A stretch of 64,000 nt of DNA from Rhodanobacter sp. Root480 (GCF_001426645.1 NZ_LMEX01000004.1:186492-250491), one strand, 5' to 3'. Counted from the first letter of the stretch, positions 46,792 to 59,800 are shown. Notes: a model not told the origin generated them from the sequence alone. Numbers and translations are program-made.

Positions 46792-47565
46792 TCAACCGTG
46801 CCGGCGCAGACGCCGCGCCGCCAGCAGCGTGAAGCCCGCAGTGACACCCAGCAGCACCATCAGATGGCCCGCCAGCGGCTCGTCGTTCATCCCCACCGAC
46901 GCCAGCGCCAACCTGTCCAGGTGATAGGCCGGCCACACCGGCGCGATCTGCTGCAGAAACTTCGGCAGCATCGGCAGCGGAAACCACAAGCCGGACATGA
47001 ACGACATCGGCAGATAGATCAGCTGCAGCATGCCCGGCGCGCCCTGCCCCTTGATCAGCGTGCCCACGAACATGCCCAGCGCGCAGAACGGCAGCACGCC
47101 CAGCACACCGGTAAGCAGCAGCGCCGCGGCCTGGGCCAGGCTCAAGGTCACATGTCCCAGCGAGAACGCCATCGCCAGCAACAGCAGGATGACAACGCCC
47201 GCAGCGGCCATCGCCATCAGCATCTTGCCCAGCAGATACGCGCCCGGCGGCATCGGCAGCGCGCGCTTGAAAGTGAGCAGGCCACCATCACGCTCCAGCG
47301 CCAGCGACACGCCAAAGCCGAACAGGCCCGGGCTCATCACGCCGAACACGCCATAGCTGGCCAGCAGGTAGCGCGCCGCATCGGCACCGTTCGATTTCGC
47401 CATCAACACGCCGAACAGCAGGTAGAACATCGCCGGAAACAGCATGATCGGCAGCATGAAACCGGGCGCCCGCATGTAACGCAGGCACTCGCTGCGCGCT
47501 TCTTCGAGATACGCGCCGATGACACGGCGGCGCGGCATGGCAGGGGTAGACAGGGCGACTTCCAT
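46792..47565 (-). CDS. ABC-2-type transporter permease
   Basis: 257 residues, six hydrophobic helices (FMLPIMLFPAMFYLLFGVLM, GVFGVMSPGLFGFGVSLALE, MLMAMAAAGVVILLLLAMAF, ALLLTGVLGVLPFCALGMFV and others). This is the membrane half of an exporter. Its ATG directly abuts the ATPase stop (47565/47566), so translation is coupled. Exported substrate unknown. The gene order with a DesK-type kinase resembles Bacillus linearmycin-resistance (lnrJKLMN-like) and yvfRSTU systems, which respond to membrane-active compounds. Confidence 0.9.
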   Translation of the reverse strand: MEVALSTPAMPRRRVIGAYLEEARSECLRYMRAPGFMLPIMLFPAMFYLLFGVLMAKSNGADAARYLLASYGVFGVMSPGLFGFGVSLALERDGGLLTFKRALPMPPGAYLLGKMLMAMAAAGVVILLLLAMAFSLGHVTLSLAQAAALLLTGVLGVLPFCALGMFVGTLIKGQGAPGMLQLIYLPMSFMSGLWFPLPMLPKFLQQIAPVWPAYHLDRLALASVGMNDEPLAGHLMVLLGVTAGFTLLAARRLRRHG

Positions 47566-48495
47566 TCAGGCGGCCTCGCGTTGGTCGGTGCCGGCTGTTT
47601 CGGCGGCATCCCGGGTGAGTTCGGTGAACGCTTCGGCCAGGCCGGCGCGCTGCACCTCCAGTTCGCGCAATTGCAGGTCGGCCGCCAGCAGGCGGCGCAC
47701 GACCGCCTCGGCGTCGGCGGCCGTGATGTGCAGGCGCCCGTTCTCCTGCTGCACGTCGGCGATCTCCGGCCAGGCGCGCAAGGTGTCGATCGGCAACGTG
47801 CTCAGGCAGCGGATGCGTCGCAGCGCCACCCGCGCCCGCAAGGCGTCAACCGTGCCTTCGTGGATCACGCGGCCGTGCGTCATCACGCAAACGCGGTCGG
47901 CCAGCGCCTCGGCCTCTTCCAGGTAATGCGTGGTCAACAGCACCGAGCAACCTTCGGCGATCAACTGACGGATCGCCGCCCACAGTTTCTGGCGCGCCTC
48001 GATATCCATGCCCACGGTAGGCTCATCCAGAAACAGCAGCTCGGGCCGGCCACACAGCGCCAGCGCGAATTGCACGCATCGCTGCTGGCCACCGGAGAGT
48101 TTCGCGTAGGGACGCCGCAGCAGGTCGCCGATGCCGGCCATGGCGGCGGTTTCCTCCAGGCGGCGCGGTGCGGGGTAATAACTGGCGGTCAGCCGCAACA
48201 GCTCGCCCACGCGCAGGGTCGGCGGTAGCTCGGCACTCTGCAGCATCACGCCGATGCGGCGGCGCGCCTCGATGCGCTGCGGATCCATCCCGAACAGCTC
48301 GACGGTGCCCGCATCGGCCCGCGCCAGCCCCAGCAGCAGACCGATGGCGGTGGTCTTTCCGGCGCCATTGGGGCCGAGCAGAGCCAGCAATTCGCCGCGC
48401 TGCACCACGAGATTCACGGCATCCAGCGCAATCTGTTGTCCGTAGCGCCGGGTGGCGCCCGCAAGGCGTGCAACGGGGCGTGAGGCAAGGTCCAT
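47566..48495 (-). CDS. ABC transporter ATP-binding protein (exporter, DrrA/CcmA-like)
   Basis: 309 residues with GGAG before the ATG. Walker A LLGPNGAGKTTAIGLLLGL, Q-loop VMLQSAELPPTLRV, signature KLSGGQQRCVQFALALCG and Walker B LLFLDEPTVGMDIEARQKLW followed by LTTHYLEEAEALADRVCVMT. The C-terminal extension is of the DrrA type. First gene of the four-gene exporter/two-component operon. Efflux of an antimicrobial or lipid is plausible, but no substrate evidence exists here. Confidence 0.95.
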   Translation of the reverse strand: MDLASRPVARLAGATRRYGQQIALDAVNLVVQRGELLALLGPNGAGKTTAIGLLLGLARADAGTVELFGMDPQRIEARRRIGVMLQSAELPPTLRVGELLRLTASYYPAPRRLEETAAMAGIGDLLRRPYAKLSGGQQRCVQFALALCGRPELLFLDEPTVGMDIEARQKLWAAIRQLIAEGCSVLLTTHYLEEAEALADRVCVMTHGRVIHEGTVDALRARVALRRIRCLSTLPIDTLRAWPEIADVQQENGRLHITAADAEAVVRRLLAADLQLRELEVQRAGLAEAFTELTRDAAETAGTDQREAA

Positions 48496-48549
48496 GACGA
48501 TCTCCGCGAGGGTGATTTATCGTGCACGGCACAAGAATTTCCGGGCAGT

Positions 48550-48583
48550 TGACGGCGTCAGCCATCACCCGTGACAGACGTCA
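48550..48583. promoter_or_regulatory. Two TGAC-N3/4-GTCA palindromes upstream of the ABC/two-component operon
   Basis: TGACGGCGTCA (48550-48560) and TGACAGACGTCA (48572-48583) have centres about 22 bp apart, two helical turns, and lie 55-88 bp upstream of the ATPase start. They are candidate sites for the linked response regulator. Confidence 0.45.
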
Positions 48584-48776
48584 TGCGGGGGTACCGGGCG
48601 CCTGCGGCGCACGTTATCCTGCCGGGAACGATGTCGGTTTTTCCCCGCGAAACCTGGCTGCTGACGCAGAAAAACAAGCTCGGAAATGCCGGTTACCGCG
48701 TATCCCTTCCCGATACGTATTCACCCACTGGCCACTCCGGGCAACCGTCGGCCAGCGGATCGACGGAGTAGTTCAG

Positions 48777-50273
48777 ATGGGCGTGATCGATCAGTTGCGC
48801 GAGCTGCGCGAATTCGGCGGCAAGCCGCGGACCACCGGCCTGGGTGACGCCAGCATCGAGCGCATGGCGGCCAACGATCCCGCGCTGGCCGAAGCGGTCG
48901 CCGAAGCGGTGGCGCGCCATCGCGAGCTGCGCACCGACATGGCCGATTTCCTGAAGCTGGACGAGGGCGATCAACTGACCCGGGCGCAGGCCCGCTTCGT
49001 CAACTTCTACCCGGACGACGCCATCAACCCGTATCTACCGGCCGCCGCACGCGGCCCGTGGGTGGTGACCCTGAAAGGCGCCGTGCTGCACGACAACGGC
49101 GGCTACGGCATGCTGGGTTTCGGCCACAACCACCCCGCGATCCTGGCGGCGCTGGCGCGGCCGCAGGTGATGGCCAACGTGATGTCGCCCAGCGTGTCGC
49201 AATGGCGCTTCACGCAGGCCATGGATGACGAGCTGGGCCGTCGCCGCGGCGGCAATCCGTACGCGCGCTACCTGTGCCTCAATTCCGGCTCCGAATCGGT
49301 GACGCTGGCCTGCCGCATCGCGGACGTCAACGCCAAGCTGATGACCGACGCCGGCGCGCGTCATGCCGGGCGCACGATCAAGCGGGTGGCGGTGAAAGGC
49401 GCGTTCCACGGCCGCACCGACCGGCCGGCGCTGTATTCCGATTCCAGCCGCAAGGCCTACCAGCAGAACCTCGCCAGCTATCGCCACGAGGACAGCGTGC
49501 TCACCGTGGCGCCTTACGACGTGGAGCAATTGGAACAAGTATTCGCCGAAGCGGACCAGCATGGCTGGTTCATCGAGGCGATGTTCCTGGAACCGGTGAT
49601 GGGTGAAGGCGACCCCGGCCGCGCGGTCACCCCCGCGTTCTACAAGGCCGCGCGTGCATTGACCGAGGCGCACGGCAGCCTGTTGCTGATCGACTCCATC
49701 CAGGCCGGCCTGCGCGCCCATGGCGTGCTGTCGATCACCGCCTACCCCGGCTTCGAGGAGCTGCCGCCACCGGACATGGAGACGTTCTCCAAGGCGCTCA
49801 ACGCCGGCCAATACCCGTTGTCGGTGTTGGCGGTGACCGAGCGCACCGCGGCGCTCTACCGCAAGGGCACCTACGGCAACACCATGACCGCCAACCCGCG
49901 CGCGCTCGACGTGGCGCTGGCCACGCTCGACCAGCTGACCGATGAGGTGCGCGAAAACATCCGCGCCCGCGGTCGCGAATTCGTGGACAAGCTCAACGCG
50001 CTGAAGGACGAGCTGGGCGGCCTGATCACCAAGGTGCAAGGCACCGGCCTGCTGTTTTCCTGCGAGCTGGCGCCGCAATACAAGTGCTACGGCGCCGGCT
50101 CGATCGAGGAATACCTGCGCGAGCACGGCGTCGGCGTGATCCACGGCGGCGTCAATTCCCTGCGCTTCACGCCGCACTTCAAGGTCACCAGCGCCGAGGT
50201 GGATCTGGTGGTGGCCAGCGTGCGCAAGGCCTTGCTGGAAGGGCCGCGCATCGCCGGGGACAAGGCCGCCTGA
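48777..50273 (+). CDS. Class III PLP-dependent aminotransferase
   Basis: 498 residues from ATG 48777 with GGAG 9 nt upstream; upstream reading is non-protein-like. Motifs: YGMLGFGHNHPAILAALARP, CLNSGSESVTLACRIAD, VKGAFHGRTDRPALYSDSSR, EPVMGEGDPGRAVTPAFYKA, LIDSIQAGLRAHG and the PLP lysine in METFSKALNAGQYPLSVLAV. It is a fold-type I class III enzyme of a longer type than ornithine or acetylornithine transaminases. The amino donor and product cannot be assigned. It is divergent from the ABC operon. Confidence 0.88.
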   Translation: MGVIDQLRELREFGGKPRTTGLGDASIERMAANDPALAEAVAEAVARHRELRTDMADFLKLDEGDQLTRAQARFVNFYPDDAINPYLPAAARGPWVVTLKGAVLHDNGGYGMLGFGHNHPAILAALARPQVMANVMSPSVSQWRFTQAMDDELGRRRGGNPYARYLCLNSGSESVTLACRIADVNAKLMTDAGARHAGRTIKRVAVKGAFHGRTDRPALYSDSSRKAYQQNLASYRHEDSVLTVAPYDVEQLEQVFAEADQHGWFIEAMFLEPVMGEGDPGRAVTPAFYKAARALTEAHGSLLLIDSIQAGLRAHGVLSITAYPGFEELPPPDMETFSKALNAGQYPLSVLAVTERTAALYRKGTYGNTMTANPRALDVALATLDQLTDEVRENIRARGREFVDKLNALKDELGGLITKVQGTGLLFSCELAPQYKCYGAGSIEEYLREHGVGVIHGGVNSLRFTPHFKVTSAEVDLVVASVRKALLEGPRIAGDKAA

Positions 50274-50410
50274 GTCGCAACGCGGCGACGGGCGACAAGG
50301 CGACGCTGCGGAATACGGCGCCGCCATCAGGCTTTTCCCACGGCCATCACCCCTCCTTCGAATCAGACTCGCAGTGGCCGGCGACCGCCGGTCACAAGGA
50401 GGATTCAAGG

Positions 50411-50635
50411 ATGTCGATCTCATTGCGTGTACTGGCCGCCAGCGCGGCGCTGGCGTTCGCCGGCAGCACCCTCGCCGCGGCGCCGAAAACCGAGGCGCCA
50501 CCGGTCAAGCACCGCACCGCGCAACAGCAGCGCATGGCCGATTGCAACAAGCGCGCGACCGGCAAGAAAGGCGATGAGCGCAAGGCGTTCATGAGCTCCT
50601 GCCTCAAGAAAAAGGCCGCGCCGGCCACGCATTGA
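50411..50635 (+). CDS. PsiF-repeat small periplasmic protein
   Basis: 74 residues from ATG 50411 with AGGAGG upstream. A signal peptide ends AGSTLAAAPK. The remaining segment QQQRMADCNKRATGKKGDER then KAFMSSCLKKK has the two-cysteine PsiF repeat (MxxCNxxA..KGDERKAFMxxCL). E. coli PsiF is phosphate-starvation inducible, and the biochemical role is unknown. A single repeat is present here, where E. coli has two. Confidence 0.88.
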   Translation: MSISLRVLAASAALAFAGSTLAAAPKTEAPPVKHRTAQQQRMADCNKRATGKKGDERKAFMSSCLKKKAAPATH

Positions 50636-50717
50636 ATGAACGAACCACGGCCCCGCGCAGGTGCATGCGCGGGGCCGCTTGGTTAAGCTCGAATGCCACG
50701 CAAAACGGCGCCCGCAC

Positions 50718-51362
50718 ATGAAGATCGTTGAAGTCCGGCATCCGTTGATCCAGCACAAGCTGGGCCTGATGCGCCGCGCAGGCGTCAGTACCAAGGATTT
50801 CCGTGAGTTGGCCACCGAAGTGGCCGCGCTGCTCACTTACGAAGCCACCAAGGACCTGGAAACCGCCGAGGAAACCATCGAAGGCTGGGCCGGGCCGCTG
50901 CAGGTGCACCGCATCAAGGGCAAGAAGATCACCATCGTGCCGATCCTGCGCGCAGGCCTGGGCATGCTGCCCGGCGTGCTCGACATGATCCCCTCGGCCA
51001 AGGTCAGCGTGGTCGGCGTGCAACGCGATGAAGACACGCTGCAACCGGTCGCCTACTACGAAAAACTCAGCGGCCGCATGGACCAGCGCATCGCGCTGAT
51101 CGTCGACCCGATGCTGGCCACCGCCGGCACCCTGATCGCCGCCGTGGACATGCTGAAAGCCGCCGGCTGCACGCGCATCAAGGGTCTGTTCCTGGTCGCC
51201 GCGCCCGAGGGCCTCGTGCGCGTCGAGGCGGCGCATCCCGACATTGAGATCTACACCGCCTCGATCGACCAGCGGCTCAACGAGCACGGCTACATCCTGC
51301 CCGGCCTCGGCGACGCGGGCGACAAGATCTTTGGCACCAAACAGCTGTCACCGAACGATTAA
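50718..51362 (+). CDS. upp: Uracil phosphoribosyltransferase
   Basis: 214 residues from ATG 50718. It salvages uracil with PRPP to UMP. Motifs: [40 protein letters not shown], the PRPP loop [20 protein letters not shown] and C-terminal [17 protein letters not shown]. Length is that of bacterial UPRT. It is followed by a REP pair. Confidence 0.97.
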   Translation: MKIVEVRHPLIQHKLGLMRRAGVSTKDFRELATEVAALLTYEATKDLETAEETIEGWAGPLQVHRIKGKKITIVPILRAGLGMLPGVLDMIPSAKVSVVGVQRDEDTLQPVAYYEKLSGRMDQRIALIVDPMLATAGTLIAAVDMLKAAGCTRIKGLFLVAAPEGLVRVEAAHPDIEIYTASIDQRLNEHGYILPGLGDAGDKIFGTKQLSPND

Positions 51363-51381
51363 CCCGGAGTCGCCTCGTTCC

Positions 51382-51454
51382 TGTAGGAGCGGCTTCAGCC
51401 GCGATGCTTTTGCCTCCCGAAAAACAAGAGCATCGCGGCTGAAGCCGCTCCCAC
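51382..51454. repeat. Inverted REP pair, GGCTTCAGCC stem
   Basis: TGTAGGAGCGGCTTCAGCCG plus CGATGC faces GAGCATCGCGGCTGAAGCCG plus CTCCCACA. Both stems carry the G-C variant of the hairpin. It lies between converging upp and pip. Confidence 0.85.
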
Positions 51455-51471
51455 AAAGGGCGGCAAAGCCC

Positions 51472-53890
<2,419 letters not shown>

Positions 53891-54010
53891 CAGAATTCCA
53901 GGTGGTCAGCGGAAGCGTGGCAGCCCGGGTTGGGGCTGTCCAGTGCTGCGCTGCGACAAAAGGACAAATTCGTGGCATAGTATAGACGTCCATTTACCCT
54001 AAGGGCTCTC

Positions 54011-55243
54011 ATGCAAACCTCGTTCCCGAAAGAAGATATCAAGGTGCTGTTGCTGGAAGGTCTCAGCGCCACCGCGGTCGAAAATTTCCGCCGTGCAGGC
54101 TACAGCCAGATCGAGCTGCATGCGAAATCCCTGCCCGAAGCCGAGCTGAAAGAGCGCATCGCCGATGCGCACATCATCGGCCTGCGCTCGCGCACCCAGC
54201 TGACCGCCGACGTGCTTTCGCACGCCAAGCGGTTGATGGCGGTGGGCTGCTTCTGCATCGGCACCAACCAGGTGGATCTGGTCGAGGCAAGCAAGCTGGG
54301 CATCCCGGTTTTCAACGCGCCTTATTCCAACACCCGCAGCGTGGCTGAACTGGTGGTGGCCGAAGCGATCATGTTGCTGCGCGGCATCCCGCACAAGAAC
54401 GCCCAATGCCACGTCGGCGGCTGGGACAAATCGGCGGTGGGCAGCTACGAGGCGCGCGACAAGGTGCTGGGCATCATCGGCTACGGCCACATCGGCACGC
54501 AGACTGGCGTGCTGGCCGAAGGCCTCGGCATGCGCGTGCTGTTCTACGACATCGAAGCGAAGCTGGCGATGGGCAATGCCCATGCCGTGGCGAGCCTGGA
54601 CGAGCTGCTGGAGCGCTCCGACGTAGTCACGCTGCACGTGCCGGAAACGCCCGCCACCAAGATGATGTTCGGCCGCGAGCAGCTGGAAAAAATGCGCAAG
54701 GGCTCCATGCTGATCAATGCGTCGCGCGGCAGCGTGGTCGACATCGAGGCGCTGGCCGAGGCGCTGAAGAGCGGCCATCTGTCCGGTGCCGCCGTCGACG
54801 TGTTCCCGGTCGAGCCCAAGGGCAACGGCGAGGCGTTCGTGTCGCCATTGGTCGGCTTGGACAACGTCATCCTCACCCCGCACATCGGCGGCAGCACACT
54901 GGAGGCGCAGGACAACATCGGCGTCGAGGTATCCAGCAAGCTGATCCGCTACAGCGACAACGGCTCCACGCTGTCGGCCGTGAACTTCCCCGAAGTGAGC
55001 CTGCCGGAACATCCGCAAAGCCGCCGCCTGCTGCACATCCACCGCAACGTGCCGGGCATCCTGTCGCGCATCAACGATGTGTTCTCGGGCGAGAACGTCA
55101 ACATCAACGCGCAGTTCCTGCAGACCGACGCCCAGGTGGGTTACGTGGTGATCGACGTCTCCGCCGATGAGGCGAAGGCGAACGAGCTGAAGGCGAAACT
55201 GGCCGCCATCCCGGGCACGCTGCGCACCCGCATCCTGTACTGA
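54011..55243 (+). CDS. serA: D-3-phosphoglycerate dehydrogenase
   Basis: 410 residues, the E. coli SerA length. It starts serine synthesis by oxidising 3-phosphoglycerate and can reduce 2-oxoglutarate. Motifs: VGCFCIGTNQVDLVEASKLG, NTRSVAELVVAEAIMLLRGI, the NAD motif LGIIGYGHIGTQTGVLAEGL, INASRGSVVDIEALAEALKS and TPHIGGSTLEAQDNIGVEVS. A C-terminal ACT domain (LHIHRNVPGILSRINDVFSG) implies serine feedback. RBS AAGGG. The upstream 120 bp contain TATAGACGTCC (53982-53992), sharing a 12-mer with the operator at 35281. Confidence 0.97.
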   Translation: MQTSFPKEDIKVLLLEGLSATAVENFRRAGYSQIELHAKSLPEAELKERIADAHIIGLRSRTQLTADVLSHAKRLMAVGCFCIGTNQVDLVEASKLGIPVFNAPYSNTRSVAELVVAEAIMLLRGIPHKNAQCHVGGWDKSAVGSYEARDKVLGIIGYGHIGTQTGVLAEGLGMRVLFYDIEAKLAMGNAHAVASLDELLERSDVVTLHVPETPATKMMFGREQLEKMRKGSMLINASRGSVVDIEALAEALKSGHLSGAAVDVFPVEPKGNGEAFVSPLVGLDNVILTPHIGGSTLEAQDNIGVEVSSKLIRYSDNGSTLSAVNFPEVSLPEHPQSRRLLHIHRNVPGILSRINDVFSGENVNINAQFLQTDAQVGYVVIDVSADEAKANELKAKLAAIPGTLRTRILY

Positions 55244-55266
55244 GGCGCGCTGCAGGCAACCTTGTG

Positions 55267-55343
55267 TGTAGGGGCGACTTCAGTCGCGATGCTCTTGTTC
55301 TGTAGACCGAAGAAAGAGCATCGCGGCTGAAGCCGCTCCCACA
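55267..55343. repeat. Inverted REP pair with mixed stems after serA
   Basis: Left arm TGTAGGGGCGACTTCAGTCG plus CGATGC carries the A-T stem; the right arm GAGCATCGCGGCTGAAGCCG plus CTCCCACA carries the G-C stem. Each arm is self-complementary, though the two arms differ. Confidence 0.85.
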
Positions 55344-55383
55344 AAAGCCGCTCGCACAGACGCCCAAGACATCAGACATGCAG

Positions 55384-55420
55384 AAACGACAACGGCACCC
55401 GCGGGTGCCGTTGTCGTTTT
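55384..55420. terminator. Bidirectional terminator between serA and tRNA-Pro
   Basis: A 17-bp perfect stem (55384-55400/55403-55419) with a 2-nt spacer, AAA at one end and TTTT at the other. It serves serA on the plus strand and the tRNA on the minus strand. Confidence 0.85.
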
Positions 55421-55427
55421 CAATGAT

Positions 55428-55504
55428 TGGTCGGGGCGGCGAGATTCGAACTCGCGACCACTACACCCCCAGCGTAGTGCGCTACCAGGCTGCGCTACGC
55501 CCCG
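55428..55504 (-). tRNA. tRNA-Pro, anticodon GGG
   Basis: 77 nt including encoded CCA. The acceptor CGGGGCG pairs with CGCCCCG, discriminator A. D arm TAGCGCAGCCTGGTAGCGC. The anticodon stem is CTACG/TGTAG with loop CTGGGGG, so the anticodon is GGG. The T arm contains GAGTTCGAATCTC. It is transcribed into the terminator at 55384-55420. Confidence 0.96.
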
Positions 55505-55554
55505 ACAGAACCGGAATTCTAACAGCTACAGGGGTGTTCCCGGTAGCCGTAATT

Positions 55555-55911
55555 TCAACGACGCAGCAGCGTCAGCACTTCTTCCAGCTCCATCCGTACC
55601 TGACGCACGATCTGGTGCGAAATGCTGGCCTCCATGCGCGCTTGCGGGCCTTCCAGCCGGGCACGGGCGCCGGTGATGGTGAAACCCTCTTCGTACAGCA
55701 GCGAGCGGATCTGCCGGATCATCAACACGTCATGACGCTGGTAATAGCGCCGGTTGCCACGCCGCTTGACCGGATTGAGGGCAGGAAACTCCTGCTCCCA
55801 ATAGCGCAGCACGTGCGGCTTCACTCCGCAAAGTTCGCCCACTTCACCGATGGTGAAATAGCGCTTCGCCGGAATGGCGGGCAGCTCGGTGTTATTCCCC
55901 TGATCCAGCAT
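55555..55911 (-). CDS. MerR-family regulator downstream of ihfA
   Basis: 118 residues. MerR-type winged helix: [20 protein letters not shown] then [20 protein letters not shown] and [20 protein letters not shown]. There is no C-terminal effector domain or metal-binding cysteines, only a short coiled segment. This small MerR is regularly encoded after ihfA in gammaproteobacteria; its targets are unknown. Its start overlaps the ihfA 3' end by 20 bp, so it is co-translated with ihfA. Confidence 0.93.
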   Translation of the reverse strand: MLDQGNNTELPAIPAKRYFTIGEVGELCGVKPHVLRYWEQEFPALNPVKRRGNRRYYQRHDVLMIRQIRSLLYEEGFTITGARARLEGPQARMEASISHQIVRQVRMELEEVLTLLRR

Positions 55912-56191
55912 AACTCTCGACTCTCACCTTGAGCTTTTGTCCCGGGCGGAACGTCACCACGCGGCGGGCGGAGATGGGAATCTCCTCACCGGTTTTCGGG
56001 TTGCGTCCCGGTCGCTGGTTCTTGAGCCGCAGATCGAAATTGCCGAAACCCGACAGTTTCACCTGCTCCCCTTTCTCCAGAGCTTCGCGGACCACCTCGA
56101 AATAGGCGTCCACGAATTCCTTGGCCTCACGTTTGTTCAGGCCTACGTCGAGGAAAAGCCGCTCGGCCATCTCCGCCTTGGTCAGCGCCAT
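55892..56191 (-). CDS. ihfA: Integration host factor alpha subunit
   Basis: 99 residues. DNA-bending protein that pairs with Ihf[21 protein letters not shown], then [20 protein letters not shown] and [20 protein letters not shown], the DNA-intercalating arm with conserved Pro. Length is standard. It begins 1 bp after the pheT stop, in the usual pheST-ihfA operon order. Confidence 0.98.
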   Translation of the reverse strand: MALTKAEMAERLFLDVGLNKREAKEFVDAYFEVVREALEKGEQVKLSGFGNFDLRLKNQRPGRNPKTGEEIPISARRVVTFRPGQKLKVRVESYAGSGE

Positions 56192-56192
56192 C

Positions 56193-58571
56193 TCATCCTC
56201 GCAACTTTGCCTTGCATGTTTGCTCCAACGCAGCTACCGCTTCTCGTATGCAACGGTCCGCGTCGTCATCAGTAAGCGTGCGTGAAGCGTCCTGTAAAAT
56301 CAAGCCCATAGCGAGGCTTTTTCGGCCTTGCTCGACGCCTTTTCCGCTGTAGCGGTCGAACAGGCGCAGTTCCTGCAGGCGTTCGCCCAAGGCTTGCCGA
56401 ACCGCTTCCTCGACCTGCGACCAACGCACCTCCTCAGGCAAATCCAGGGCGATGTCGCGACGCACCGTGGGGAACCGCGGTACAGCCCGCGCCAACGGCA
56501 GGCGACGCGCCAGCAACGGCTCCAGCGCCAGCTCCATCACATGCACGTCGGCGCCCAGATCCAGCGCCTTGGCCAGCTGCGGATGCAGGGCGCCCAGGTA
56601 ACCCACCGTCTTGCCATCGCGCATGACCCGCGCACCGCGGCCGGGATGCAACCAGGCCGGCAGGCTGGTGGCGTCGACCGACCACCGCGACGGCTCGCCA
56701 CCCCAGGCGATCAGGGCATCGAGATCACCCTTGAGGTCATGGAAATCCAGCGCGCGCGACGGTTCGCCCCACTGCTCCGCGCGAGCGTTGCCGCAGGCCA
56801 CGATGGCGAGGCTCGGCGTTTCCCGCGGCGGGTTGCCCGCCGCGAAAACGCGGGCCACCTCGAACAACCGCACCCGCTCCTGCTGGCGTGCGCGGTTGTG
56901 GCGCAGGGCTTCGATCAGGCCGGGCAACAGCGAGGGCTGCATCACCGCCAGATCCGCCGACAGCGGATTGGCCAATGAAACCAGCTCGTCGGTGAAACCC
57001 CAGCGCGTCAGCAGTTCCAGTGGCAAGAACGATAGATTGATTGCCTCGTGATAACCGCGCGCCGCCAACTGCTCGCGCAAGGCCAGCTCGCCGATGCGCG
57101 TTTCCGGCTCGACCGCCAGCGCAAGCGCACCGCTGGGGCGCAGGGTGGGGATGTTGTCGTAGCCGAAGATGCGCGCCACTTCCTCGATCAGGTCCTCCTC
57201 CCGCTCGATGTCGAAGCGACTGCTCGGCGCGATGACCTGCCAGCCATCGGGAAGGATGGTGACCTGCATGCCCAACGCGGTGAAGATGCGCGTCACCTCG
57301 CCATCGTCCACATCCACCCCGAGCACGCGTTTCAGCCGTGCGCGGCGCAGCGCCACCGGAGCGGGCCGCGGCAGGTCGGCGATATTCTCCGCAACCAGGA
57401 TCGGGCCAGCCTTGCCGCCGGCGATCGCCAGAAGCAATTCGGTGGCGCGCTCCAGGGCACGACGCGGCAACTCGGGATCCACGCCGCGTTCGAAACGATG
57501 CGAGGCCTCGGTGTGCAAGCCCAGCTTGCGTGCGCGCCCCATGATCGCGGCCGGGGCGAAATGGGCCGACTCCAGAAAGACGTTGCGCGTGGTCTCGGTG
57601 GCACGCGACTCGTGGCCGCCCATGACACCGGCAACGGCCAGCACCCGCTGCTCGTCGGTGATGAGCACAAAGCCCTCGTCGAGACGGGCATCGCTGCCAT
57701 CAAGCAGCTTCAGCGTCTCGCCCGAACGCGAATGGCGCACCACGATGTCGCCATGCAACGCGTCGTTGTCGAACGCATGCATCGGCTGGCCCAGTTCCAG
57801 CATCACGTAGTTGGTGATGTCGACCACCGCACTGATCGGCCGCAGATGGGCGCGCCTGAGGCGCTCAGCCATCCAGAGCGGCGTGCGTGCGGAAGGATCG
57901 ATACCCTCGACGACGCGCCCCAGGTAACGCGGCGCATCCTTGCCTGCCTCCAGCCGGATCCCGCGGCGTACGTCGGAGCTGACGGGAACCGTGACCGCCG
58001 CGGGGAGCTTCACGGCGCTGCCGAACAGCGCCGCCACATCGTAGGCCAGGCCGTGCAGGCTGAGGCAATCGGCACGATTGGGCGTGAGGCTGAGCTCGAT
58101 GCTGGCATCGGGCAAGCCCAGATAGGTGGCCAACGGCTGCCCCACCGGTGCATCGGACGGCAGTTCCAGCAGGCCGGACGCGTCGGCATCGATCGCCAGC
58201 TCTTTGGCCGAGCAAAGCATGCCGTTCGATTCGACGCCACGCAGTTTCGCTGCCTGTATCGCCATGCCATTGGGCAGTTTCGCGCCCACCATCGCCAACG
58301 GAACCTTGATGCCGGTGCGGGCATTCGGCGCGCCACACACGATCTGCAACGGCTGGCCCAAGCCCGCGTCCACCTGGCAAATCTGCAGGCGATCGGCCTG
58401 CGGGTGCCTTTCGGCGGCGACGATCTGCGCCACGACGACGTGCTCAAGGCATTCGCCCAGGGGAGTGACGTCCTCGACCTCCAGGCCAGCCATCGTCAGC
58501 GCGCGAACCAGGGTATCGCGATCGGCATCGATCTCGACCAGTTCACGCAACCAGTTCTCGGAAAAATTCAT
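56193..58571 (-). CDS. pheT: Phenylalanyl-tRNA synthetase beta subunit
   Basis: 792 residues from ATG 58571 ([20 protein letters not shown], the family N-terminus); 20 further upstream residues read through the repeat. The tRNA-binding EMAP-like domain includes [20 protein letters not shown], the B3/4 editing domain includes [20 protein letters not shown], and B5 includes VTLPDGW-type segments. The C-terminal anticodon-binding (FDX-ACB) domain has [20 protein letters not shown] and [20 protein letters not shown]. It forms an alpha2beta2 enzyme with PheS. Confidence 0.97.
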   Translation of the reverse strand: MNFSENWLRELVEIDADRDTLVRALTMAGLEVEDVTPLGECLEHVVVAQIVAAERHPQADRLQICQVDAGLGQPLQIVCGAPNARTGIKVPLAMVGAKLPNGMAIQAAKLRGVESNGMLCSAKELAIDADASGLLELPSDAPVGQPLATYLGLPDASIELSLTPNRADCLSLHGLAYDVAALFGSAVKLPAAVTVPVSSDVRRGIRLEAGKDAPRYLGRVVEGIDPSARTPLWMAERLRRAHLRPISAVVDITNYVMLELGQPMHAFDNDALHGDIVVRHSRSGETLKLLDGSDARLDEGFVLITDEQRVLAVAGVMGGHESRATETTRNVFLESAHFAPAAIMGRARKLGLHTEASHRFERGVDPELPRRALERATELLLAIAGGKAGPILVAENIADLPRPAPVALRRARLKRVLGVDVDDGEVTRIFTALGMQVTILPDGWQVIAPSSRFDIEREEDLIEEVARIFGYDNIPTLRPSGALALAVEPETRIGELALREQLAARGYHEAINLSFLPLELLTRWGFTDELVSLANPLSADLAVMQPSLLPGLIEALRHNRARQQERVRLFEVARVFAAGNPPRETPSLAIVACGNARAEQWGEPSRALDFHDLKGDLDALIAWGGEPSRWSVDATSLPAWLHPGRGARVMRDGKTVGYLGALHPQLAKALDLGADVHVMELALEPLLARRLPLARAVPRFPTVRRDIALDLPEEVRWSQVEEAVRQALGERLQELRLFDRYSGKGVEQGRKSLAMGLILQDASRTLTDDDADRCIREAVAALEQTCKAKLRG

Positions 58572-58582
58572 TGTTCGGACCC

Positions 58583-58674
58583 GGGAATGGGGAATAGCGA
58601 ATGGGGATGGGAAGAGCAAAAGCCGTGGCACCGCGGCCGCTTTTACGATTCCCTATTTCCCCTTCCTATTCCCG
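58583..58674. repeat. GGGAAT-rich imperfect inverted repeat between pheS and pheT
   Basis: The left arm (GGGAATGGGGAATAGCGAAT then GGGGATGGG) faces a right arm ending ATTCCCTATTTCCCCTTCCT then ATTCCCG. The repeat abuts the pheS stop. It is the same repeat type as 59694-59761, on the other side of pheS. The left arm has four G tracts, so a G-quadruplex is possible. Confidence 0.75.
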
Positions 58675-58675
58675 T

Positions 58676-59689
<1,014 letters not shown>

Positions 59690-59693
59690 TCAT

Positions 59694-59761
59694 GGGAATC
59701 GGGAATCGGGAATCGGAACGGCCGCGCTTTGCCATTCCCGATTCCCCATTCTCCATTCCCC
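59694..59761. repeat. GGGAATC tandem/inverted repeat upstream of pheS
   Basis: GGGAATCGGGAATCGGGAAT is a 7-bp tandem, facing ATTCCCGATTCCCCATTCTC then CATTCCCC. Same family as 58583-58674. It lies between the rplT terminator and the pheS start. Confidence 0.8.
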
Positions 59762-59764
59762 ACC

Positions 59765-59800
59765 AAAAAAAACGGGGAGGAGACCAAAGCCTCCTCCCCG
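59765..59800 (-). terminator. Intrinsic terminator/attenuator between rplT and pheS
   Basis: On the minus strand CGGGGAGGAG-GCTTTGGT-CTCCTCCCCG is followed by eight T. It separates the ribosomal genes from pheST. No Phe-rich leader peptide precedes it. Confidence 0.9.

Noticed and set aside
48574-48583. CAGACGTCA as a met box upstream of the ABC operon
   Set aside because: Only one 8-mer matches and it is better explained as part of the TGAC-N4-GTCA pair.
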